A stretch of DNA of 64,000 bases from CBDCWO01 sp965223405 (lineage in GTDB: Bacteria; Bacteroidota; Bacteroidia; Chitinophagales; Saprospiraceae), in the NCBI GenBank assembly GCA_965223405.1, contig CBDCWO010000006.1, positions 2,046,001-2,110,000 of the forward strand, given 5' to 3'. Shown here piece by piece: positions 46,477-55,269 of the stretch. The notes under the pieces were generated by a model, which had not been told where the DNA came from, made no database searches, and saw nothing but the letters and a program-made list of their open reading frames with translations. A program made the translations under genes and the position numbers. The first letter of the stretch is position 1. The number at the start of each line of letters is the position of its first letter.

Positions 46477-47508
46477 ACGTGAATAATGTTTAAGCGGCTG
46501 TAAGGAGGAGCTGTAAATTATCAGTTTTTTCAGTTGAGATATTCAAAGAAGGTTTTTTTGGTAAGAACTGATATGCTATTAACCCAGCAACCAGATTTAT
46601 AAAAAACCCTTTAGGGGCTCGATGTCTGGAATGTTCAATAGAACAGATATTTTTCAATTCATCATTGACCGATTCGATAAGAGCTCTTTTTCTCAATAGG
46701 ATTTTATCGATATCTGATAGATTTTGATCTTTCATGTTTTTGCGTGTTTTATAAATTAGATGTACACCATCATTCCATAAAAAGTCGGCCAGAGCTTTTG
46801 AAATATAGCCTCTGTCCCCGTAAAGTTTTCCAAATATGTTTTCAGTTAAAGAAGTGATTACCTGTAGGTTACGATCATCTACATTGGCTTTTGTTAGGTA
46901 AAAACTCAGAATTTCTCCCATATCATTAATTACTAAATGCAACTTGAAACCATAGAACCAACCCATGGTACCTTTACTTTTTGCTGCAAACCCCTTCATT
47001 ACTTTATGTTGTTTTTCTCGCTTAATATGACATGCCTTAATCGTAGTAGAATCTATGAAATTGATACCTCTACTACAACCTAATCCATACTGTTTGAGGA
47101 ATAATAGTAGAGGAATTATTACTTTTTGCTGTGTTTGGTTGAACCGTTCATAGGAAACAAGATCAGGAAACAAGTGCATCCAATATCGTCTAACCATTTC
47201 ATTATAAAATGACTTGAAATTAGTGTAATGGCTATGATGAAAGCATATCAATATGGTCATCATTTCAGAGTCTGATAGTCTACTTTTCCTATTGCGTGTA
47301 CATTTTTTACCGTCTTGAAGCCTGAAATATTGAATTTGTTGAGAGAATTCTTTATAAAAGTCATCCACAGCAACATAAATTTCTGTAATTTTATCATCAA
47401 ACATATGGAGGAGTTTAATATTATTTAATTGTGTTTCAACTGTTAATATATTAAATATCCTCCTATGTTTTAAATTAAAACAACAGTTTTTTTATCCATT
47501 ATTCACGT
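46477..47508. mobile_element. IS982-family insertion sequence, complete
   Basis: Perfect 12-bp terminal inverted repeats ACGTGAATAATG (46477-46488) and CATTATTCACGT (47497-47508) bound a 1032-bp element, typical of IS982. A direct repeat TATTAA flanks both ends (46471-46476 and 47509-47514) and is the target duplication. The transposase is intact, so the insertion looks recent. Confidence 0.88.
46490..47404 (-). CDS. IS982 family transposase
   Basis: A 304-residue DDE transposase of the IS982/DUF772-like type. The N-terminal helical part (FDDKITEIYVAVDDFY; RLSDSEMMTILICFH) is typical of the family. Catalytic residues are expected in NFIDSTTIKACH (first Asp), YGDRGYIS (second Asp) and KRALIESVNDELK (Glu). 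No frameshift or internal stop is present, so the element may be active. It almost fills the IS, leaving 1 bp between its stop and the left inverted repeat. Confidence 0.93.
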   Translation of the reverse strand: MFDDKITEIYVAVDDFYKEFSQQIQYFRLQDGKKCTRNRKSRLSDSEMMTILICFHHSHYTNFKSFYNEMVRRYWMHLFPDLVSYERFNQTQQKVIIPLLLFLKQYGLGCSRGINFIDSTTIKACHIKREKQHKVMKGFAAKSKGTMGWFYGFKLHLVINDMGEILSFYLTKANVDDRNLQVITSLTENIFGKLYGDRGYISKALADFLWNDGVHLIYKTRKNMKDQNLSDIDKILLRKRALIESVNDELKNICSIEHSRHRAPKGFFINLVAGLIAYQFLPKKPSLNISTEKTDNLQLLLTAA

Positions 47509-47571
47509 TATTAAAGTCTTATCAAAATAGAAACGGTAATTCCACTAAGTTAACAGATGGGTCAAAGTCCT

Positions 47572-48717
47572 CTATATAGACTCTCGCAATTTTACACTGC
47601 AACGATATCTGGGATCATGATATTGATCAAATAGACCATCCAGAATTCGAATTATTTTTTTGATTCCAAATTCGTGCGACCAGGCTATTAAACCTAATGG
47701 ATAATTTGCCCCTTTTTTCATAGCGAGATCCAAGTCTTCCGGGCTCGCAATTCCATACAACCAGGCATCGTAGGCCTCATTAATTAACATAGACAAAACC
47801 CTTTCGAATATTTTTCTACAGCTAACAGGGTCTGCATTGCTTGGATTTTGGTTTGTCAGAGGATAACTATAAAATCCTTTTCCGGTCTTTCTTCCCAAAT
47901 ATCCGGCATCAACCAATTGTTTTTGGGTAAATGAGGGTTTATAGCGGGGTTCCTGATAATAGGCGCGGTACATAGTCTCGGTAACCTTTAAATTGATATC
48001 ATTTCCAATGAAATCCATCAAAATAAAAGGACCCATTTTAAACTTCCCGATCGAAGTCATCGCATAATCAATGGTCGGAATGTCGGCATACCCCTCATCA
48101 TACAATCTAAGTGCTTCGGAATAAAAAGGCCTCGCCAGGCGATTGACAATAAATCCTGGTGTATCCTTTGCTTTTACCGGGTTTTTTCTCCAACTAATCA
48201 TGATTTGTTCGGCGAGTCGGACCGTTTCCTGGCTGGTTTGTAAGGCCGGTGTTATTTCCACTAAATCCATTAGTGGTGCGGGGTTGAAAAAATGCAGGCC
48301 TATAGCCCTTTCAGGGCGACTTAAACCAGAAGCTATTGCGGTTATGGAAAGCGAAGAAGTATTAGTAGCCAGAATACAACGAGCTGAAACTCGGTTTTCA
48401 ATATCTTTTAGAACTTGTTGTTTGATTGCCAAATCTTCCACAATAGCTTCTACGACTAACTCGGAACTGGCAAGCGCAGCAATGTCATCTACAAAATAAA
48501 TCCTGCCAAGACATTGAATAGCTTCCTGATTACCAAGGACTCCCTTTTCAGCCAATCTGTTGATAAACTTCTGGAGTGTTTGCAGGGATTTGGAACGGGC
48601 TTCTGGTTGTTGATCAAAAATTAAAACTTCATGTCCCGCGACTGCGGCCACCTGAGCTATCCCTGTTCCCATAGCGCCACACCCAATGATGCCTATTTTT
48701 TCCAACTCATTGATCAT
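47572..48717 (-). CDS. 3-hydroxyacyl-CoA dehydrogenase
   Basis: A 381-residue stand-alone 3HCDH. It has an NAD-binding Rossmann motif GIIGCGAMGTGIAQ, the catalytic His and NTSSL block (GLHFFNPAPLMDLVE), a first C-terminal 3HCDH domain (about 185-280: TPGFIVNRLARP) and a second half-domain (about 300-381: VLSMLINEAYDAW). The double C-terminus is as in PaaH-type enzymes of phenylacetate or short-chain fatty acid oxidation. It overlaps the upstream LMW phosphatase gene by 11 bp. No enoyl-CoA hydratase is nearby. Confidence 0.92.
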   Translation of the reverse strand: MINELEKIGIIGCGAMGTGIAQVAAVAGHEVLIFDQQPEARSKSLQTLQKFINRLAEKGVLGNQEAIQCLGRIYFVDDIAALASSELVVEAIVEDLAIKQQVLKDIENRVSARCILATNTSSLSITAIASGLSRPERAIGLHFFNPAPLMDLVEITPALQTSQETVRLAEQIMISWRKNPVKAKDTPGFIVNRLARPFYSEALRLYDEGYADIPTIDYAMTSIGKFKMGPFILMDFIGNDINLKVTETMYRAYYQEPRYKPSFTQKQLVDAGYLGRKTGKGFYSYPLTNQNPSNADPVSCRKIFERVLSMLINEAYDAWLYGIASPEDLDLAMKKGANYPLGLIAWSHEFGIKKIIRILDGLFDQYHDPRYRCSVKLRESI

Positions 48718-49162
48718 GATGAGTGGTAATTATCTGATCACACGCCTGATCCAACATTCGGTAGACATCATTAAAACGATTATCAAAATAAGGATCTGGA
48801 ATCGCTCTGCTTTGTCCTGGGTACAAATAATCAAGGATCATTTTCACTTTTTCCCGGTCTTGAGAGGATCTTGCCTGATATACAACGTTATCATAATTTT
48901 CCTGGTCCATAGTCAGTATCAAATGGAACCGATCAAAATCTGAAGGTGTAAATTGTCGAGACCGTTGCGAGGAAATATCCACCCCGTATTGCTTTGTTGT
49001 TTGTACTGCCCTCAGATCAGGCGTTTCACCAATATGCCAGTCACTGGTTCCCGCTGAGTCGACATACCAATCCAATTGGTGTTTTTTAATCTTAGCTTTC
49101 AAAATTCCTTCTGCCATGGGTGAGCGGCAAATGTTTCCCAAACATACCATCAAGATGTTCAT
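48707..49162 (-). CDS. Low-molecular-weight protein tyrosine phosphatase
   Basis: A 151-residue LMW-PTP. The P-loop CLGNICRSP near residues 8-16 carries the nucleophile Cys and catalytic Arg; the general acid is in the C-terminal DPYF block. It dephosphorylates tyrosine kinases or arginine-phosphate proteins. The ATG at 49162 is preferred to the GTG at 49180. It overlaps the downstream 3HCDH gene by 11 bp. Confidence 0.92.
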   Translation of the reverse strand: MNILMVCLGNICRSPMAEGILKAKIKKHQLDWYVDSAGTSDWHIGETPDLRAVQTTKQYGVDISSQRSRQFTPSDFDRFHLILTMDQENYDNVVYQARSSQDREKVKMILDYLYPGQSRAIPDPYFDNRFNDVYRMLDQACDQIITTHHDQ

Positions 49163-49240
49163 AAGCGATTTAATTCCCACAAAGATAACAAGTAAAAACT
49201 GGAGTACTAAAAGACCAATGAAGACATTTTGTTGAATTTT

Positions 49241-50242
49241 TTATTGAATATCCGATGAGGATTCTGGGCGGTGAAGATAGGAACCGAATTTGATGATTTC
49301 TTTCCTTGAATCGATATCCAGTTTGTTAAAAATCTTGTAAATATGACTTTTGACCGTACTCACTTCTACATGCAAAGCCGATGCAATTTCCTTATTGGAT
49401 TTACCATTGGTCAATAACAGGGCTACACGTTTTTCTCGAGGAGAAAGGGAGTTGACTTTTTGCTTTGATTTTTGTTTTTTGTAGTAATCAATCAAAAGAT
49501 AAATACCGGGCCCTGTCACCAATAGGATGATAGCCATTGTCAGAAAATACAGTTTTGAATCATTTTTTTCTTTAAGGTAGTTGTTGAGATACGGATGAAA
49601 ACCCAACCTGTCCGCAACCCATCTCATTCTTTTATTTACTTCCACATGGTTGTATCCCATGTCGGCCTGGTCCAAGGCATAAATACAGGCGAGGAGATAA
49701 GCGGATGTATCACTATATTGGAATAATTGATTGACCAGATTCCATTGCACCCTTTCTTTTTCGGCTTTATTGGTGAGTGATTGGTATTCGAGGTTCCAAT
49801 AATTTACCATTTCATCGATATGCCTAAACTCCCGATTCAAGGGATCTTCTATAGCATAATCCGAAAAATAATTGTCGCAAGTAGTATCTTTAATAATTTG
49901 ATAATCTACTCCGGGTTCTACGATATAAAAACCGTGATTTTCTTCATCACTACCGATTATCAACATCGCTGCTGGAGCACCCATCTTGCTTACATGAATT
50001 CGGACTATTTCAGGGTAATTGTTAGTCGGAAATGCGACTTGGAAGCCGCCCTCTGGATCTACCTGGGCCTCAGCTATTATCATTTGTTCCGAACAGCGGT
50101 AGAGATCAGCTAGAGAAGTGATCCGGCTGATATATACTTTTGAATCCCATTCCGGTTCCAGGCTGATTTTACCGGTAAGGCTTGATTGCGCATTCAGGTA
50201 TAATGAAAATATAGTCAGAAATAAGTAGAATAAATATTTCAT
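49241..50242 (-). CDS. Membrane-spanning LuxR-type regulator with extracytoplasmic sensor domain
   Basis: A 333-residue one-component regulator. Signal peptide or first TM at about 1-18; an extracytoplasmic domain at 19-230 (DUF4369-like opening SLTGKISLEPEWDSKVYISRI, followed by a helical part); a TM helix at 232-251; a basic linker; and a LuxR/GerE HTH at about 265-320 (LSPREKRVALLLTNGKSNKEIA, VSTVKSHIYKIFNKL). The DNA-binding domain is therefore cytoplasmic and tethered to the membrane. It lies 12 bp downstream of the Asn/Ser-rich secreted protein gene and probably senses a cell-envelope state or that protein. Confidence 0.85.
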   Translation of the reverse strand: MKYLFYLFLTIFSLYLNAQSSLTGKISLEPEWDSKVYISRITSLADLYRCSEQMIIAEAQVDPEGGFQVAFPTNNYPEIVRIHVSKMGAPAAMLIIGSDEENHGFYIVEPGVDYQIIKDTTCDNYFSDYAIEDPLNREFRHIDEMVNYWNLEYQSLTNKAEKERVQWNLVNQLFQYSDTSAYLLACIYALDQADMGYNHVEVNKRMRWVADRLGFHPYLNNYLKEKNDSKLYFLTMAIILLVTGPGIYLLIDYYKKQKSKQKVNSLSPREKRVALLLTNGKSNKEIASALHVEVSTVKSHIYKIFNKLDIDSRKEIIKFGSYLHRPESSSDIQ

Positions 50243-50254
50243 GAAATTTTATTC

Positions 50255-50770
50255 TCAGTCCTGTTCTCTTTGTTGAGCAATCATTACTTTTAATACACCT
50301 TCCAGGTTTTTCGTAACTATTCTGACTTGCCATTTTCCAAACGAAGGATTATCGATGGTTTTGGACATATTACCAGAAGCGCTTCCCTTCTTTGATTGTA
50401 CAATGGTGTAGGTATGGGTCTTATTTCCATTGTTACTATTCGAATTGGTGTTGGAATTACTTGACGAACTTTTTTTATCTAAAGCTTCAAGAGTAAATCC
50501 TCCTTCCTTTTTGCCCTTTGGATCCAATATGGAAATCCATAAAATTCCAGCATCTATATCTCCCTTAAAATTAAAGTTCAAAAATTTAGTTCCAGTCTCA
50601 ACCGGAATAAAGATTTCTTTAGTATCGGATTCCCGGTCAAACTTAAACTGCTTTTCAAAGTGACTTTGAGAATTTGAATTTGAAATCTGGTTGTTGTTTG
50701 ATTGCGTTTGTGCCCAGGAAGCAATGGTTAATAAACTGATTGATAGAGATAAGCCGATTGTCCTTTTCAT
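50255..50770 (-). CDS. Secreted Asn/Ser-rich protein, partner of the LuxR regulator
   Basis: A 171-residue exported protein. The signal peptide ends near residue 20. Low-complexity Asn/Ser tracts occur at about 22-36 and 101-118. Between them a beta-rich segment (KEIFIPVETGTKFLNFNFKGDI) and after them KWQVRIVTKNLEGVLKVMI look like one split beta-sandwich domain. The family is unknown to me. Divergent spacing of 12 bp to the next gene suggests cotranscription with the LuxR regulator. Confidence 0.75.
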   Translation of the reverse strand: MKRTIGLSLSISLLTIASWAQTQSNNNQISNSNSQSHFEKQFKFDRESDTKEIFIPVETGTKFLNFNFKGDIDAGILWISILDPKGKKEGGFTLEALDKKSSSSNSNTNSNSNNGNKTHTYTIVQSKKGSASGNMSKTIDNPSFGKWQVRIVTKNLEGVLKVMIAQQREQD

Positions 50771-50927
50771 AATTTTTTTGGTAAAATAAAATAACGCCCC
50801 TCTCGCCAGTTTTCCTATTTCTAAAGGATTGAAAAAAGGTTGATTTTACCTATAACCTACAATTTTAGGTGAAAACAAATGCTGAACGTGGACAGGGTTG
50901 AATTGTTGATGAAGGTGACTTTGAAGA

Positions 50928-52076
50928 TTACCCCTGCTCAGAGTTTGATTTGTCTAGAGTTGGACTTTTTAGTGCTTTAATAAAGTTGGTTGGTGTCATT
51001 CCGGTATTTTTTTTAAATGCCCGGTGAAAAGTGGATGGGGAATTGAAACCGCAATCTGCACCAATGCCGCTAATGGAGTATTCCGAATATTCCCCTTGCG
51101 TTAATCTCTCAATTACTTCTGCAATACGGTATTTGTTGACCAACTCATAGAAATTCATGGACAATCCTTCATTAATTACCTGAGAGAGATGGTGTTTTGG
51201 AATTTGTAATTCGGCTGCCAGAGTTTCCATCGAATAACCTGAATCCAACCAGGGTTTGCGGGTTTGAAATAAATCGGTAATGCGTTCGACAAATTGTTTT
51301 ATTTCTTCAGTATCTAATGGGGATGTTTGATACTTGCTGTTGATGCTTTGGGTTCGTTTTTCAAAGACCGCTGAAAGATCCATGTTTATGGAATTGAAAT
51401 AAAAATACCCCATGGTATGAACCATAATGGCTATTAAAAGAATTATTAACAGTTCTGTAAACACGGCCTGGTAGCCCAAAATATGAAGGAGCGATGGCAG
51501 AGTCAACTTAATTAAGAAAAGACATGAGAGCAAGAACAGAATTTTCTTCAATGGAACATAGAAGGGATGATTCGATCCAGATGCTCTTAAAGTTTGCCAG
51601 GCCCAAAGACTATAGGCAAGCGTGAAAATAGTGAGTTTTTGATTCCAGATAAAATTAAATACTGTGATTTTTTCCGGACTAAAAATATGATTTATCATTT
51701 CCAATTTCTGCGTAGCAGATTGAAAGTATTCCGGTAGGTATAATACCAGAATCAGTACAAAAGGAATAGAATGCACCACTGCCCATTTACCCCTACTTTC
51801 TTCTACGACTGTTTTGGAAAGATATAACAACAGAGGACCAACTAAATACAAAAATGGTATACATATACCCATCAAATGAGGCCACGTATTGATCCATCCG
51901 GTAGTGTATATCAGGTAGTTAAATATCCAGATTGACAACAAAGCAATGATACAAGCGAGGAGTCTTTGTATCCTGCCCCTTTTGCGATACACCAGTATTG
52001 ACAGAAAGAAACCATGAATCATTGCAGCTGCAAACAATATGCTCATGGTCAAAATGATAGGATTTTCCGAGTTCAT
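50928..52076 (-). CDS. Membrane-bound AraC family regulator
   Basis: A 382-residue protein with seven hydrophobic segments (about 7-25, 38-57, 65-86, 97-113, 142-160, 175-195, 203-225) and a cytoplasmic AraC double HTH (about 270-370): YSMETLAAELQIPKHHLSQVINE and SISGIGADCGFNSPSTFHRAFKK, then MTPTNFIKAL. The seven-TM plus AraC type is common in Bacteroidota, and ligands are unknown. No clear target gene lies adjacent; feoAB is divergent, with a 394-bp gap between. Confidence 0.9.
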   Translation of the reverse strand: MNSENPIILTMSILFAAAMIHGFFLSILVYRKRGRIQRLLACIIALLSIWIFNYLIYTTGWINTWPHLMGICIPFLYLVGPLLLYLSKTVVEESRGKWAVVHSIPFVLILVLYLPEYFQSATQKLEMINHIFSPEKITVFNFIWNQKLTIFTLAYSLWAWQTLRASGSNHPFYVPLKKILFLLSCLFLIKLTLPSLLHILGYQAVFTELLIILLIAIMVHTMGYFYFNSINMDLSAVFEKRTQSINSKYQTSPLDTEEIKQFVERITDLFQTRKPWLDSGYSMETLAAELQIPKHHLSQVINEGLSMNFYELVNKYRIAEVIERLTQGEYSEYSISGIGADCGFNSPSTFHRAFKKNTGMTPTNFIKALKSPTLDKSNSEQG

Positions 52077-52424
52077 ACTTGCTTTCTCAAATAAAATAAC
52101 GATTCAGAAGTTAGAATAGACCAATTTTTAATAGTTCACTCAATTGATTGACTCTATTGAACCAGACCACAATAACCTCATTTCCTACCTGCGTGGTTAT
52201 TATATTTAACGTCTTAAATTACGCAAATGATTTAACATGACGCTTCATAAATGATTAGAAAAACCTGCCCTGATTGAATCCAAGCAAGCAAATGTAGATT
52301 GGTCCATATCGGAGTGAATCTGCTTTTGAGAATTGGATTTAATGCAGTCGTTTAAAACTATATTCAATGATTAAAATCATACAATTAACGGGACCGGTTG
52401 TGTTTTTTAACCTGTGAAATTTTC

Positions 52425-52432
52425 TATCTTTG
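52425..52432 (+). promoter_or_regulatory. feoAB promoter -7 box (TATCTTTG)
   Basis: TATCTTTG is a full TAnnTTTG match. The palindrome for the regulator follows directly, so the transcription start lies within the palindrome. A T-rich stretch near 52403-52408 may serve as the -33 element. Confidence 0.55.
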
Positions 52433-52449
52433 TTTAGAATTTGTCTAAA
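52433..52449 (+). promoter_or_regulatory. DtxR/MntR-like operator of feoAB
   Basis: TTTAGAATTTGTCTAAA is a 6-5-6 palindrome like DtxR-family iron/manganese boxes (TTTAG...CTAAA). It sits just past the -7 box, a repressing position, giving expression on iron limitation. The cognate regulator is not in the window. Confidence 0.6.
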
Positions 52450-52470
52450 TAAAAAATAAACCCAAGAATA

Positions 52471-52695
52471 GTGCCTAACAAGCTGCCTAAACGGAACCTG
52501 GTTGTAAAGAGTTTAGTCGAAGATGCCAAAACACACAAGTTAATGGCCATGGGAATATTACCGGGAAGCCAAGTTGATATTTTGCGCAAGGGACCATGGG
52601 GAAAGGTTTATTATATTAAAGTGGATGGACAAAACATGGCACTTCGCCAGCAAGAATTGGATGTATTGTTATTTGATAAGCAGGAAGAAGCATGA
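52471..52695 (+). CDS. feoA: Ferrous iron transport protein FeoA
   Basis: A 74-residue SH3-like cytoplasmic protein that supports FeoB. The family pattern HKLMAMGILPGSQVDILRKGPWG and the C-terminal MALRQQELDVLLF are present. The start is GTG at 52471, 21 bp after the operator. It overlaps the feoB ATG by 4 bp (ATGA). Confidence 0.93.
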   Translation: MPNKLPKRNLVVKSLVEDAKTHKLMAMGILPGSQVDILRKGPWGKVYYIKVDGQNMALRQQELDVLLFDKQEEA

Positions 52696-54806
52696 CAGTA
52701 ATTGAGAAAGATTGTACTATTGCTTTGGTCGGAAATCCCAATAGTGGTAAATCAACCTTGTTCAATTTGCTTACCGGTTTGAATCAAAAAGTAGGCAATT
52801 ATCCGGGTATTACTGTAGCTATCAATTCAGGTAAAATTAATGCTGATACCAACTGTGTAGACCTACCTGGTGCCTACAGTTTGCATGCGACCTCTGAAGA
52901 TGAGTTTATTTTAACCAATATACTCATTGATAAGCAAGATCCGAATTATCCGGACTGTGTCATTTATGTTGCGGACATCAATTATCTCGAAAAACAGTTG
53001 CTGCTTTTTACTCAGGTAAAAGATCTGGGTTTTCCGGTCATTTTGGTACTCAATATGATCGATCTGGCTGAAAAAGATAAAACAGAAGTAGATATTGCCA
53101 AACTGGAAAAGGAGTTTCCAGATACCACGATTATTCCAGTCAGTAGCAAAACCGGTAAAGGGATAAAGGAACTAAAGGAAATTATTCACCAGAAAAAGTT
53201 CATTACGACCAGTCCGGAGAACAGATTTTATCAACCCCTCACCCAATCCGAGATTGAGGCTGTGGACTGGATGAAAAATACCTTTGGATATGACAATCCT
53301 TTTCAATCCATGCTGTGCTTACACCACCATGATAAAATAACTCATCACAATTCTTCGGAAAAAGCAGAGATGGATGAATGGATGCACCAGCACCAATTTC
53401 CTTCTTTGCGCCTTCAGATTGACGATACTATGCGTCGGTATGATTATTTCACGCCGATTGTACAACGAACAACCAAAAAGGTTAAAAAATCCCTTACCAT
53501 TTCCGATAAGATTGATGCCATTCTTACGCACAGGTTAGTCGGACCGCTATTGTTTGCTTTGGTAATGATATTTGTTTTTCAAGCCATTTTCTCCTGGGCT
53601 ACGTATCCCATGGACATTATTGAGAATCTGATGGCCGCTGCGAGTGGTTGGGTAGGATCAATGAGCTCCGGATCATGGTTTACTGATCTGATTGCAAATG
53701 GTCTTATACCAGGTATTGCAGGTGTCCTGGTCTTTATTCCACAGATTGCCATTCTTTTTCTATTGATTTCGTTGCTTGAAGAGATCGGCTATATGTCGAG
53801 AGCCGTATTTATGTTTGATCGAATTATGCAGCGTTTCGGACTTAATGGAAGAAGTCTGGTTGCTTTAATTTCCAGTGGTGCCTGTGCCATCCCGGCGATC
53901 ATGTCTGCGCGTACTATTAGTAATCCAAAAGAAAAGTTGATCACGATTCTGGTTACTCCATTTATAAGTTGTTCAGCGCGGATACCTGTATATGCTATAT
54001 TAGTAGCTTTTGTTGTTCCTTCTACCACAATTTGGGGGATATTTAACACTCAGGGATTGGTATTTATGGGCCTTTATGCTTTGGGTATCATTGCCGCCAT
54101 GTCAGCTGCATTAGTATTGAAGAAGATTTTGCCCTCCTGGGGAAATAGTCATTTGATGATCAATTTGCCGGATTACAGAATGCCTGACTTTAGAAATATT
54201 TGGATAACGGTATATAAATACACCCGATCATTTGTTTTGGAAGCAGGAAAGATCATTTTGATTATTTCGATGATATTGTGGTTATTGAGTAGCTATGGTC
54301 CTGGAAATAAAATGGATATGGCTGAGCAAGAAAGCATTGCTTTTGCTCAATCTCAAAATTTAACCTCGCAACAAACCGAAAACCTCATTGCTTCTAAACA
54401 ATTGGAGGCTTCCTACGCCGGCCACATTGGGAAATTCTTTGAACCGGTAATCAAGCCCCTTGGATACGATTGGAAAATCGGAATTGCCTTGTTTACCTCT
54501 TTTGCAGCCCGCGAGGTATTTGTAGGAACCATGGCCACAATTTATAGTTTGGGTAGTGCAGAGAGTGAGTTAACCATCAAGGATCGGATGTCAAAAGAAG
54601 TAAATCGGGAAACCGGTCTGCCCGTTTACACCCTAGCCACCGCACTATCTTTGTTGGTCTTTTATGTGTTGGCCATGCAGTGTATGAGTACTCTTGCGGT
54701 GGTCAAAAAAGAAACCGGGACCTGGAAATGGCCGGTAGTTCAATTTTTCTCGATGACCGGGTTGGCGTATTTAGCGTCATTTTTGGTGTTTCAATTGTTA
54801 TCCTGA
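52692..54806 (+). CDS. feoB: Ferrous iron transporter FeoB
   Basis: A 704-residue protein with an N-terminal GTPase: G1 GNPNSGKST (14-22), G2 region NYPGITV, G3 DLPGAYSL, G4 NMID and a G5 SSKTGKG. A helical guanine-dissociation segment follows (about 170-265), then a C-terminal membrane domain with two Gate motifs (including SARIPVYAILVAFV and REVFVGTMATIY). It imports Fe2+ from the periplasm using GTP hydrolysis. Iron control is predicted from the upstream palindrome. A small TGACCT/AGGTCA hairpin overlaps the stop codon. Confidence 0.96.
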   Translation: MTVIEKDCTIALVGNPNSGKSTLFNLLTGLNQKVGNYPGITVAINSGKINADTNCVDLPGAYSLHATSEDEFILTNILIDKQDPNYPDCVIYVADINYLEKQLLLFTQVKDLGFPVILVLNMIDLAEKDKTEVDIAKLEKEFPDTTIIPVSSKTGKGIKELKEIIHQKKFITTSPENRFYQPLTQSEIEAVDWMKNTFGYDNPFQSMLCLHHHDKITHHNSSEKAEMDEWMHQHQFPSLRLQIDDTMRRYDYFTPIVQRTTKKVKKSLTISDKIDAILTHRLVGPLLFALVMIFVFQAIFSWATYPMDIIENLMAAASGWVGSMSSGSWFTDLIANGLIPGIAGVLVFIPQIAILFLLISLLEEIGYMSRAVFMFDRIMQRFGLNGRSLVALISSGACAIPAIMSARTISNPKEKLITILVTPFISCSARIPVYAILVAFVVPSTTIWGIFNTQGLVFMGLYALGIIAAMSAALVLKKILPSWGNSHLMINLPDYRMPDFRNIWITVYKYTRSFVLEAGKIILIISMILWLLSSYGPGNKMDMAEQESIAFAQSQNLTSQQTENLIASKQLEASYAGHIGKFFEPVIKPLGYDWKIGIALFTSFAAREVFVGTMATIYSLGSAESELTIKDRMSKEVNRETGLPVYTLATALSLLVFYVLAMQCMSTLAVVKKETGTWKWPVVQFFSMTGLAYLASFLVFQLLS

Positions 54807-54938
54807 CCTCAGTGCAGGTCAAATCACAAAGTGCGAAAGACATCCGTGTATAACTCGAATGCCATTCGCACATTAAAACAGAATCGTTTTAACACCATAT
54901 AGATGATGGTAAGAATTCAAAGTTCAAACGAGGCTCTT

Positions 54939-55005
54939 ACTAGTGAGTCTACTCCGAAAACTCTGCAAATCCAAAAATGACAGTTTTCGGATTGGACTCA
55001 CTAGT
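54939..55005. repeat. Palindromic MITE-like repeat, copy 1 (67 bp)
   Basis: Bounded by ACTAGTGAGTC and GACTCACTAGT. About 23 bases at each end are inverted repeats with two mismatches, so the whole element can fold into one long hairpin. The first 42 bases are identical to the first 42 of copy 2. Non-coding and nonautonomous. Confidence 0.8.
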
Positions 55006-55143
55006 ATTGACATGGATCGGGAATATTTACCCAATTTCTTTGATGGATTGTATTGATTGCATGGCTCCCATGGAGCTCCGATTCAATAAACAATCCATAT
55101 CCCGGATCCTATGACCCTGGCAACAAACTTTCGTCCCGATGGG

Positions 55144-55259
55144 ACTAGTGAGTCTACTCCGAAAACTCTGCAAATCCAAAAATGATTCTTTTGGGGATAT
55201 TTTCATCCAAAATAATTCATTTTATGAAAATTGATAGTTTTCAGAGTGGACTCACTAGT
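55144..55259. repeat. Palindromic MITE-like repeat, copy 2 (116 bp)
   Basis: Same ends as copy 1 (ACTAGTGAGTC...GACTCACTAGT), with 24-base terminal inverted repeats differing at two positions and an extra internal segment of about 50 bp. Its right edge is 10 bp from the stop codon of the peroxidase gene on the minus strand, so it may also stop that transcript. Confidence 0.8.
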
Positions 55260-55269
55260 ACTTGTCTAG

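Larger units (their letters stand above)
52077..52470. other. Divergent regulatory gap before feoAB
   Basis: A 394-bp AT-rich gap. A perfect AATAACC/GGTTATT inverted repeat (52171-52177 with 52195-52201, loop 17) is a possible operator for the AraC-type regulator. The feo promoter and palindrome occupy 52425-52449. No ORF is supported here. Confidence 0.5.
54807..55269. other. Repeat-bearing intergenic region between feoB and the peroxidase gene
   Basis: A 463-bp gap with two copies of a palindromic repeat (54939-55005 and 55144-55259). They enclose a 138-bp segment that includes a short GTCCCGATGGGAC palindrome at 55133-55145, which overlaps the start of copy 2. No ORF is supported. Both genes end here. 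Confidence 0.6.

Noticed and set aside
54804..54821. TGACCT/AGGTCA hairpin over the feoB stop as terminator
   Set aside because: Only 6 bp with no T-tract; too weak to call.
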